Below, piece by piece: positions 1 through 5,483 of a DNA stretch of 5,483 nt. The notes under the pieces are model-generated. The model was not told the DNA's origin and searched no databases. It was given only the letters and a program-made list of their open reading frames with translations. Numbering within the stretch: the first letter of the stretch is position 1; every line of letters begins with the position of its first letter. Both the position numbers and the translations under genes were made by a program. Source of the DNA: Minisyncoccota bacterium (lineage in GTDB: Bacteria > Patescibacteriota > Minisyncoccia > UBA6257 > GWB1-50-10); the NCBI GenBank assembly GCA_020062265.1, contig JAGUWR010000004.1, forward strand, positions 1 through 5,483, in the 5' to 3' direction.

Positions 1-1839
1 AAGAAACTTAATCTTGAAGACATTCTAACTGATCGGGCTCTCGAGGATGAACTTGTCGAGGTGCCGGTTCGCGATGGTGTTTTCAAAATCACCGCCGCCA
101 TTGTTGGCGCGATTGCTCTTGCCGGTTTGTTCCAGGTTTTTAATCTTAATATCTTTAAAAGCGATTTTTACAGTCGGCGCGCTCTCGCCAACATGAGTTT
201 GGAGATTATTAAACCGGCGCCGCGGGGGATTATCTACGACCGCTTCGGGACGCCCTTAGTTGAGAATCGCGCCGTGATTAACGTTTTTATTGACGCCGAT
301 TTCTTTTTGAAGGAAAAATCCGAGCGTGAGACCGTTCTTAACGGTCTTAGCAAAGCGCTGAACATCCCTCTCGATGAACTGGAGAGAATGATTGGCGCCT
401 ATAATTGGGAGAGGAACCGACGATTGCTTCTTAGAACCAATCTTAGTCACGAAGAGATTCTCAAATTATCTTCACTTAATTTGCCGACCGTTTCACTGAT
501 TGAGGGTTTGCGTCGCGAGTATCGCGATCCTTTAAAGTATTCACATTTACTTGGTTATATCGGGGCGGTCAATCGGCAGGATATGAAAGTTGACTCCTTT
601 CTAGTGCCAGAAGACACTATCGGCCGGGGCGGCCTCGAAGCATTCTACGATCGATATTTGCGAGGGGTGAACGGAAGAGAAATTTATTTTAAAAACTCGC
701 TCGGCGAAAGTTTTGAAAAAATCGCCAGCGAGGAACCGATAGCCGGCCAGGATCTGGTCACCTTCATTGATGGTTCACTTCAGGACTTTCTTTATAGACG
801 AATGGAAGAAGAGCTTCGTCGGCTACGTGGTCAGAGCGGCGCCGGCATAGTAATTAATCCTCAGAATGGCGAGGTGTTAGCCTTGGCGAGTTTTCCAAGT
901 TTCGACGGTAATCGAGTGGCGGAGTTCCTCAACGTTTCTCACCAACCTTTTTTCAATCGAGCCGTAAGCGGTCTTTACAACCCCGGTTCAACCATAAAAC
1001 CGCTCATGGCTTTGGCCGCTCTCGGAGAAGGAGTGATTGCCCCGGAACATCAAATTTTTTCAGCCGGCTATATTGAAATACCGAACCCATATAATCCTTC
1101 AAGACCAAGCCGATTTCTTGATTGGCGGCCTCACGGCTGGGTGGACGTTTATTCTGCGCTTGCCCGTTCAAGCAATGTCTATTTCTACGAAGTTGGAGGA
1201 GGTTTCGGCAGTCAGCCCGGTTTGGGTATTGAGCGCTTGCGGCAGTGGTGGCAGAAATTCGGTCTTGACGTAAAGACCGTAATCGATCTGCCGGGCGAGA
1301 TAGCCGGCTTCTTACCCGATCCTGTTTGGAAAGAACAGACGAGGAGCGGTCAACCTTGGCGGCTCGGCGATACCTATAATGTCAGTATCGGCCAAGGTGA
1401 CATCTCCGTCACTCCTCTTGAACTTATTAACTATATAAGCGCGATTGCCAACGGCGGGAAACTCTACCAGCTCAGGGTGGCGGCTTCTATTCAACCGAAC
1501 GTCCTCCGCGATTTGAGCACGGACATTAGCTTAGTCCTTTCTCATGTCCGACAGGGAATGGAAGAGGTGGTTAGCAAAACCTATGGTACTGCTCATCTCC
1601 TGGCTGATCTTCCTATTAAAGCGGCGGCTAAAACAGGTACAGCTCAAGTCGATGATAATCAAAAAATTAATGCTTTCTTCGTCGGCTATGGTCCAACTGA
1701 GTCAACGTCGGCCGATTCCCAAATTGCCGTCTTGATTCTTATTGAGGACGCTCGGGAGGGAAGTTTAAACGCCGTCCCTATAGCCAAAGATGTGTTCCTA
1801 TGGTATTATGAGAATCGACTAAAAAATAAAAATAATTAA
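1..1839 (+). CDS. mrdA: Penicillin-binding protein 2 (peptidoglycan D,D-transpeptidase), 5'-partial
   Basis: Class B penicillin-binding protein that cross-links peptidoglycan during cell elongation, anchored in the cytoplasmic membrane with its catalytic domain outside. Numbering codons from base 1, 612 residues are visible. They comprise about 29 residues of leading segment, one hydrophobic helix (about 30-49), the RGIIYDR motif at 75-81 opening the dimerisation domain, and a transpeptidase domain from about 278. All three catalytic motifs are present: S330-T-I-K333 (nucleophile serine), S390-S-N392 and K544-T-G-T-A. The HGWVDV, W-x-x-GDT and IGQG segments favour the PBP2/MrdA branch over FtsI. 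The frame is open back to base 1. The GTG at 61 is the first possible start inside the window, but the preceding 20 codons look like real protein, so the true start probably lies upstream. It ends 9 nt before greA. No adjacent rodA is seen; its partner must be elsewhere or upstream. Confidence 0.94.
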   Translation, partial: KKLNLEDILTDRALEDELVEVPVRDGVFKITAAIVGAIALAGLFQVFNLNIFKSDFYSRRALANMSLEIIKPAPRGIIYDRFGTPLVENRAVINVFIDADFFLKEKSERETVLNGLSKALNIPLDELERMIGAYNWERNRRLLLRTNLSHEEILKLSSLNLPTVSLIEGLRREYRDPLKYSHLLGYIGAVNRQDMKVDSFLVPEDTIGRGGLEAFYDRYLRGVNGREIYFKNSLGESFEKIASEEPIAGQDLVTFIDGSLQDFLYRRMEEELRRLRGQSGAGIVINPQNGEVLALASFPSFDGNRVAEFLNVSHQPFFNRAVSGLYNPGSTIKPLMALAALGEGVIAPEHQIFSAGYIEIPNPYNPSRPSRFLDWRPHGWVDVYSALARSSNVYFYEVGGGFGSQPGLGIERLRQWWQKFGLDVKTVIDLPGEIAGFLPDPVWKEQTRSGQPWRLGDTYNVSIGQGDISVTPLELINYISAIANGGKLYQLRVAASIQPNVLRDLSTDISLVLSHVRQGMEEVVSKTYGTAHLLADLPIKAAAKTGTAQVDDNQKINAFFVGYGPTESTSADSQIAVLILIEDAREGSLNAVPIAKDVFLWYYENRLKNKNN

Positions 1840-1842
1840 GGA
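1838..1842 (+). promoter_or_regulatory. Ribosome binding site of greA
   Basis: AAGGA overlaps the mrdA TAA stop and lies 6 nt before the greA ATG at 1849, a normal Shine-Dalgarno spacing. It is the only clear Shine-Dalgarno match among the four starts visible in the window. It supports the ATG at 1849, and its overlap with the preceding stop is consistent with coupled translation. Confidence 0.65.
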
Positions 1843-1848
1843 AAATTT

Positions 1849-2319
1849 ATGGATAACAACAGTTCTTATTTAACTTCGGAACGTTATGAAGAATTAAAAA
1901 AAGAGCTTGATGATTTAAAAACTGCCGGCCGGCAGAAGGTGGCAAAACGGCTGCGCCAGGCTAAGGAGCTGGGCGATCTCTCCGAGAATGTCGAGTATCA
2001 GGAAGCCCGAGAGGAGCAGCGGAGGATTGAACAGAGAATTGGCCAGTTAGAAGAGATTGTCCGGAACGCAGTAATTATTAAAAAATCCGATAAACCCCAA
2101 ACCGTCAGAATCGGTTCGGTAGTTAAGGTTAAAAAAGCAGGGGGCGCCGAGGTCAACGCATTCTCTATCGTTGGGTCGAATGAAGCTCAACCTTTTGAAG
2201 GGCGGATATCGAACGAATCGCCGATCGGCCGCGGTCTGCTTGGCCGCAAAGTGGGGGAGACGGTCAGAATTAAGACTCCTAATGGAGAAGTCGAGTACCA
2301 CATTCTTGATATTGAATAA
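1849..2319 (+). CDS. greA: Transcription elongation factor GreA
   Basis: GreA enters the RNA polymerase secondary channel and stimulates cleavage of backtracked transcripts, rescuing stalled elongation complexes. The 156-residue product has the usual family length (E. coli GreA is 158). Residues about 8-77 form the antiparallel coiled-coil finger. Its tip carries GDLSENVEY at 42-50, with the two acidic residues D43 and E46 that correspond to E. coli D41 and E44, which help bind the catalytic Mg2+. Residues about 82-156 form the FKBP-like C-terminal domain, with the conserved ISNESPIGRGLLGRKVGE segment at 120-137. GreA fits better than GreB because of this typical N-terminal pattern and the PIGRGLLG motif. 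The start is backed by an AAGGA 6 nt upstream. The TAA stop is followed at once by the lysS ATG, so the two genes are probably cotranslated. Confidence 0.97.
   Translation: MDNNSSYLTSERYEELKKELDDLKTAGRQKVAKRLRQAKELGDLSENVEYQEAREEQRRIEQRIGQLEEIVRNAVIIKKSDKPQTVRIGSVVKVKKAGGAEVNAFSIVGSNEAQPFEGRISNESPIGRGLLGRKVGETVRIKTPNGEVEYHILDIE
1922..1935. repeat. Perfect 14-bp palindrome within greA
   Basis: CTGCCGGCCGGCAG reads the same on both strands, centred between 1928 and 1929, with no loop. It encodes part of the TAGRQK segment of the GreA coiled coil. GCCGGC and CGGCCG hexamers are common elsewhere in the window, so this may be only a by-product of codon choice. No operator function can be argued from position or context. 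Confidence 0.5.
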
Positions 2320-3780
2320 ATGTTGAAGGAACTTATTAAAGAAAGAAATCGTAAACTCGAAAGATATAAACAGTTTGCCGATCCTTACCCGGCAGAGATT
2401 AAACGAGGCATTTTAATTGTTGCTGTTTTAAAAAATTTCACCAAATTAAAAAAAACCAAAAAAACGGTTGCCGTTGTCGGCCGGCTGTTTGCCTGGCGTG
2501 ACCAAGGCAAAATTATTTTCGGCGACTTAAAGGATGAAAGCGGAAAAATTCAAATAGTTCTAAACGAAACTGGAACCGGGAATTTTAAGCTTCTTAAGGA
2601 AGCTGTTGATATCGGTGATTTTTTGGAAGTTAAAGGTGTTCTTTTTGAAACAAAGCGGGGCGAGAAAAGTATTCAGACGGTCCAGGCCAGAATCATCGCC
2701 AAAAGTTTAAGACCCTTGCCCGGCCAATGGTACAGCTTGGCTGACGTTGAAACCCGTTTTAGAAAAAGATATCTGGATATTCTTTTTAATCCGGCAGTAA
2801 AAAAACTTTTTGAACATAAAAGTGTTTTCTGGGCTGAAGTAAGAAAAGAGCTCAAAAAAGAAGGATTTTTAGAGGTTGAAACGCCGGCTCTTGAATCATT
2901 GCCCGGCGGCGCCGAGGCCGAACCTTTTATTACCCACCATAATGCCCTTGACCAGGATTTTTATCTGCGGATTTCTTTGGAATTGCCTCTCAAAAAACTC
3001 CTCGTCGGCGGTTACGAGAAAGTTTTTGAAATCGGCCGGGTTTTCCGTAACGAGGGAATTGACCGGGAACATCTTCAGGATTATACCCAGATGGAATGCT
3101 ATGCCGCCTACTGGAATTATAATGATATGATGGTTTTTGTGGAAAAGATGTATGGGGCGGTTATTAAGAAGACCACCGGCGGTTTGAAAACAAAATTTGA
3201 CGGTAAAACAATTAATTGGGGCAAAAAATGGCCGCGGTTTGACTATTTAGAAATTTTTAAAAAAGAAACCAAAATCGATTTAGATAAAACAAACCGCGAA
3301 GACCTCTTCCAAAAAGCAATTGCCCTAGGATTAAACCTAGGGCAAGAAGCGGCGTCGGTTTTAGGGAAAGGACGACTTATTGATTTGATTTTTAAAAAGA
3401 CCGTTCGGCCTAAAATAATTCAACCGACTTTCATTGTTGGTCATCCTGTTGAGATTTCACCGTTGGCGAAAGCCGATTCTTTAAATCCTCAACGGGTGAA
3501 AAGATTTCAAATTTTGGCGGCCGGCAGTGAAGTCGGTAACGGCTGGTCAGAATTGAATGACCCCATTGATCAGCGCCGCCGTTTTGAAGAGCAAATGAAA
3601 CTGAGAGAGCAAGGAGATAAAGAAGCTCAAAGATTAGATGAGGGTTTTCTGGAAGCGATGGAATACGGTATGCCGCCGGCGACCGGCTTCGGTATGTCCG
3701 AAAGACTTTTTGCTGTTTTAGTTGATAAACCCATCCGGGAAACGGTCATTTTCCCATTGATGAAAAGAGAAGGTTCATAA
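2320..3780 (+). CDS. lysS: Lysyl-tRNA synthetase, class II
   Basis: Cytoplasmic enzyme that activates lysine with ATP and loads it onto tRNA-Lys. At 486 residues it is slightly shorter than E. coli LysS (505), mainly at the N-terminus. An OB-fold anticodon-binding domain spans about 48-130 (VGRLFAWRDQGK, then FGDLKDESGKIQIV). The class II catalytic core follows: motif 1 around 181-193, PGGAEAEPFITHHNALD at 195-211, motif 2 from F242-R-N-E-G, HPVEISPLAK at 375-384, NGWSELNDPIDQRRRFEEQ at 407-425, and motif 3 at about 456-484 ending in IRETVIFPLM. The motif 2 loop reads EHLQDYTQME where E. coli has RHNPEFTMME. Motif 3 reads TGFGMSER where E. coli has GLGIGIDR; the ATP-contacting arginines (R243, R462) remain. 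The OB-fold rules out the EpmA/GenX paralogue. Its ATG directly abuts the greA stop and has no clear Shine-Dalgarno, suggesting reinitiation. Confidence 0.96.
   Translation: MLKELIKERNRKLERYKQFADPYPAEIKRGILIVAVLKNFTKLKKTKKTVAVVGRLFAWRDQGKIIFGDLKDESGKIQIVLNETGTGNFKLLKEAVDIGDFLEVKGVLFETKRGEKSIQTVQARIIAKSLRPLPGQWYSLADVETRFRKRYLDILFNPAVKKLFEHKSVFWAEVRKELKKEGFLEVETPALESLPGGAEAEPFITHHNALDQDFYLRISLELPLKKLLVGGYEKVFEIGRVFRNEGIDREHLQDYTQMECYAAYWNYNDMMVFVEKMYGAVIKKTTGGLKTKFDGKTINWGKKWPRFDYLEIFKKETKIDLDKTNREDLFQKAIALGLNLGQEAASVLGKGRLIDLIFKKTVRPKIIQPTFIVGHPVEISPLAKADSLNPQRVKRFQILAAGSEVGNGWSELNDPIDQRRRFEEQMKLREQGDKEAQRLDEGFLEAMEYGMPPATGFGMSERLFAVLVDKPIRETVIFPLMKREGS
3320..3345. repeat. Perfect 10-bp inverted repeat (hairpin) inside lysS
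   Basis: The left arm TTGCCCTAGG (3320-3329) and right arm CCTAGGGCAA (3336-3345) are exact reverse complements separated by the 6-nt loop ATTAAA. Pairing stops at 3319/3346. It encodes the LGLNLGQ part of LysRS at about 337-342. No T-run follows on the + strand. On the - strand the stem is followed by TTGCTTTTTGG, which is not a convincing intrinsic terminator. It may be a chance structure or a weak mRNA stem acting on translation or decay. Confidence 0.6.
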
Positions 3781-3797
3781 ATTTTAACAACATTGGT

Positions 3798-5075
3798 ATG
3801 TTGGACATAAATTTCATTCGTCAAAACCCGGAGAAAGTACGGGAAGGCGTTAGGGTAAAAAACATTGATCCTAAACTTGTTGATAAATTTCTCCGACTCG
3901 ACGAACGGTGGCGGGGAAAAATCGCCACTCTGGATCAGCTTAAAGCCGAACAAAATTCTTTAAGCAGAGAACTGGCTAAAAATAAAAGCGAACACCAGCT
4001 GGCCCGGGCTCAGCTTCTTAAAAAAAGAATTACGGAACTAACCGAAGAACTGACGCGTCTTGAAAGGCAGCGTAATGAGGTTCTTTTTCAGCTGCCGAAT
4101 CTGCCGTTTGAGAGTGTACCCGTCGGTAAAAATGAGACCGAAAACAAAATTCTTCGGGAGGTCGGTGATAAACCTCGCTTTAATTTCCAGCCGAAAGATT
4201 ACCTCACCTTAGCCGAGCAGTTAGATTTGATTGACGTAAAGAGAGCCGCCAAAGTAAGCGGCAGCCGTTTCGGTTATTTGAAAAACGAAGCCGTGCTTTT
4301 GGAATTTGGGCTTATCCGGCTGGCTCTGGGCGTTTTAATGAAGGAAGGATTTATCCCAGTGGTCCCGCCGGTTCTGATTAATAAAGAGATGATGGAAGCG
4401 ATGGGTTATATTGACCGGAAAGAGGATCGCGAGGAGGCTTATTTTTTTGATAAAGACCAGATGTATCTCGTGGGCACTTCTGAACAGTCAGTCGGGCCGA
4501 TGCACGCCGATGAGATTTTTAAAGAAGATGAACTGCCCAAGCGGTACGTTGCTTTTTCAGCTTGTTTTCGCCGCGAAGCCGGTTCTTACGGTAAAGACAC
4601 CAAAGGAATTCTCCGCGTCCACCAATTCGACAAAGTAGAGATGTTTAGCTTTTGCCATCCGGATAAATCAAAGGAGGAGCATAAAATTCTTCTTTCACTT
4701 GAGGAGCAGCTTATGCAGCTTCTAAAAATTCCTTACCGCGTTGTTGAAATTTGCACCGGCGATTTGGGGACAGTGGCGGCCTCAAGGTTTGACATTGAAG
4801 CTTGGCTACCCGGTCAAGGAGAGTATCGGGAAACCCATTCCACTTCTAATGCCACTGATTTCCAGGCGCGCCGTTTAAATATCAAACTAGAAACTAAAAA
4901 CTCAAAACTAAAAACTCGTTATGTTCACACTCTTAACGGTACGGCTTTTGCCATCGGGCGGGCAATCATCGCCATTATAGAAAATTATCAGACGAAAAAA
5001 GGAACGATTGTCATTCCCAAAGTACTCCAGCCCTACGTCGGTAAAAAAGAAAATGGAGGGAATATACGAGTTTAA
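3798..5075 (+). CDS. serS: Seryl-tRNA synthetase
   Basis: Cytoplasmic class II synthetase that charges tRNA-Ser (and tRNA-Sec where present) with serine. The 425 residues match the usual bacterial length. The N-terminus MLDINFIRQNPEKVREGV is the standard SerRS opening, fixing the ATG. Residues about 30-100 form the long helical coiled-coil arm that grips the tRNA variable arm. The catalytic domain carries motif 1 (GFIPVVPPVLI, 184-194), the serine-binding TSE at 227-229, motif 2 (CFRREAGSYGKDTKGILRVH, 256-275, then FDKVEMF with E281), and motif 3 (TLNGTAFAIGRAIIAIIENY, 378-397). Motif 3 has NGTA instead of the NGSG of E. coli, a conservative change. A lysine-rich loop at 363-374 is encoded by a 7-bp tandem repeat. 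It starts 17 nt after lysS with no obvious Shine-Dalgarno, and its last 23 nt overlap the next gene. Confidence 0.97.
   Translation: MLDINFIRQNPEKVREGVRVKNIDPKLVDKFLRLDERWRGKIATLDQLKAEQNSLSRELAKNKSEHQLARAQLLKKRITELTEELTRLERQRNEVLFQLPNLPFESVPVGKNETENKILREVGDKPRFNFQPKDYLTLAEQLDLIDVKRAAKVSGSRFGYLKNEAVLLEFGLIRLALGVLMKEGFIPVVPPVLINKEMMEAMGYIDRKEDREEAYFFDKDQMYLVGTSEQSVGPMHADEIFKEDELPKRYVAFSACFRREAGSYGKDTKGILRVHQFDKVEMFSFCHPDKSKEEHKILLSLEEQLMQLLKIPYRVVEICTGDLGTVAASRFDIEAWLPGQGEYRETHSTSNATDFQARRLNIKLETKNSKLKTRYVHTLNGTAFAIGRAIIAIIENYQTKKGTIVIPKVLQPYVGKKENGGNIRV
4884..4918 (+). repeat. Five-unit heptanucleotide tandem repeat (AAACTNN) inside serS
   Basis: AAACT recurs exactly every 7 nt, at 4884, 4891, 4898, 4905 and 4912. 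The units are AAACTAG, AAACTAA, AAACTCA, AAACTAA and AAACTCG. Three units make 21 nt, so the protein shows an imperfect 7-residue repeat (KLETKNS then KLKTRY) at 363-375. This lies in the variable loop between the conserved QARRLNI strand and the HTLNG of motif 3, a site where SerRS proteins tolerate length and sequence change. Confidence 0.85.
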
Positions 5076-5483
5076 GCGCGAAGAAAAGAAAATTAGGTGG
5101 AAGTTTCCGGTCGTCTTATTGGTTATCGGTTTATTGTTGATTGGTGCCTCTTATTTTTTTCTCTACAGTGGTTTTTTGAAAGTGAATGAATTTAAAGTTG
5201 AGGGGACGCGGGCGGTTGATAAAAATACTCTTTTTGCCCTGTTTGCCTCCGAGATTATTAAAAACCAAAGTTGGCGAGCCCTGTTCGGTCAGGACAATCT
5301 GATTTTCTGGTTGGGGGCTAAGAGTGCTTCAGTTAAAGAGAGAATTCCTTTGTTGGCGGAGTTGGCGCTAAGAACGAACATTTGGGAGCAACGTGTGGAG
5401 GTAAATGCCCGTGAACGTCAGTTCAACGGGATTTGGTGTTTTAGTGAAAGACGGCAGTGTTTCGTGTTTGATAAGGATGGTGT
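5053..5483 (+). CDS. FtsQ/DivIB-type POTRA domain protein, 3'-partial
   Basis: Probable bitopic membrane protein of the FtsQ/DivIB group, which links the division machinery to septal peptidoglycan synthesis. The window holds 143 codons and no stop. A short charged cytoplasmic tail (1-17, rich in K/R/E) is followed by one hydrophobic helix (about 18-38, PVVLLVIGLLLIGASYFFLY). A POTRA-like segment follows, starting FLKVNEFKVEGTRAVDKNTL at 41-60. Then come the VNARERQFNGIWC strand (117-129) and CFVFDKDG (136-143), the usual 'E-R-x-x-x-G-I-W ... F-D-x-x-G' close of this fold. C129 and C136 could pair outside the membrane. The ATG at 5053 overlaps the end of serS by 23 nt in another frame. The frame is open back to 4981 with a TTG at 5008, but the ATG gives the expected tail-plus-helix layout. 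Assignment rests on domain layout, so FtsQ function is probable rather than certain. Confidence 0.8.
   Translation, partial: MEGIYEFKREEKKIRWKFPVVLLVIGLLLIGASYFFLYSGFLKVNEFKVEGTRAVDKNTLFALFASEIIKNQSWRALFGQDNLIFWLGAKSASVKERIPLLAELALRTNIWEQRVEVNARERQFNGIWCFSERRQCFVFDKDG

Noticed and set aside
400..1380. TATAAT hexamers at 400-405, 1090-1095 and 1375-1380, considered as internal -10 promoter boxes
   Set aside because: None has a TTGACA-like hexamer at about 17 nt (the nearest, TTGAAA at 1073, is only 11 nt away), and each sits in constrained mrdA codons.
256..2301. Other open frames of 60-84 codons inside mrdA and greA on both strands (such as 256-450 -, 1037-1273 +, 1312-1494 -, 1544-1735 +, 2047-2301 -)
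   Set aside because: All are nested in strongly conserved coding sequence in other frames and their products lack family motifs.
3320..3355. lysS hairpin as an intrinsic terminator
   Set aside because: No T-run follows on the + strand, it lies mid-gene, and on the - strand the T-rich stretch is offset and interrupted, with no gene to terminate.
2320..3780. EpmA/GenX or another LysRS paralogue in place of LysRS
   Set aside because: A complete N-terminal OB-fold domain is present, which EpmA lacks, and all tRNA synthetase core segments follow.
3627..3953. 108-codon open frame on the - strand across the lysS/serS junction
   Set aside because: It lies antisense to the conserved motif 3 region of LysRS and the serS start, shows no recognisable domain, and has no separate upstream signal. 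It is a shadow of the real genes.
1..5483. Alternative genetic code with TGA as glycine (as in Gracilibacteria/SR1)
   Set aside because: The conserved genes read through without any in-frame TGA and conserved glycines use GGN codons, so there is no sign of recoding.
1..5483. Mobile element, CRISPR array, tRNA/rRNA gene or defence system
   Set aside because: No transposase, terminal repeats, spacer-repeat pattern or RNA gene fold was seen, and essentially every base belongs to one of five housekeeping genes.

Overview
The window is a tightly packed block of five same-strand (+) genes with almost no non-coding DNA. From left to right: a penicillin-binding protein 2 (mrdA-like, 5' end cut off by the window), transcript-cleavage factor GreA, a class II lysyl-tRNA synthetase, seryl-tRNA synthetase, and the first 143 codons of an FtsQ/DivIB-type POTRA membrane protein that runs off the right edge. 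Gene gaps are 9 nt, 0 nt, 17 nt and a 23-nt overlap. No promoter or intrinsic terminator is visible between genes, so the block looks like part of one transcription unit whose promoter and terminator lie outside.

The organism is a peptidoglycan-making bacterium using the standard code: all four visible stops are TAA, and no in-frame TGA interrupts the conserved genes. Several features suggest a Candidate Phyla Radiation (Patescibacteria, perhaps Parcubacteria-like) genome. These are the compact mixed-function gene order, a PBP2 with residues ahead of the usual N-terminus, a LysRS with altered motif 2 and motif 3 loops, and a short FtsQ-like protein with two close cysteines. This assignment is inference from remembered family patterns, not a search result.

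Functionally the block joins cell-wall elongation (PBP2) and septation (FtsQ-like) with transcription fidelity (GreA) and two aminoacyl-tRNA synthetases. All are growth-linked housekeeping functions. RodA, the usual glycosyltransferase partner of PBP2, is not next to it here.

No new defence, mobile or biosynthetic system is visible. The most notable local structures are a 35-bp tract of five 7-bp repeats inside serS and a perfect 10-bp-stem hairpin inside lysS. The LysRS active-site loop substitutions are also worth checking. No stretch over 300 bases lacks a gene.
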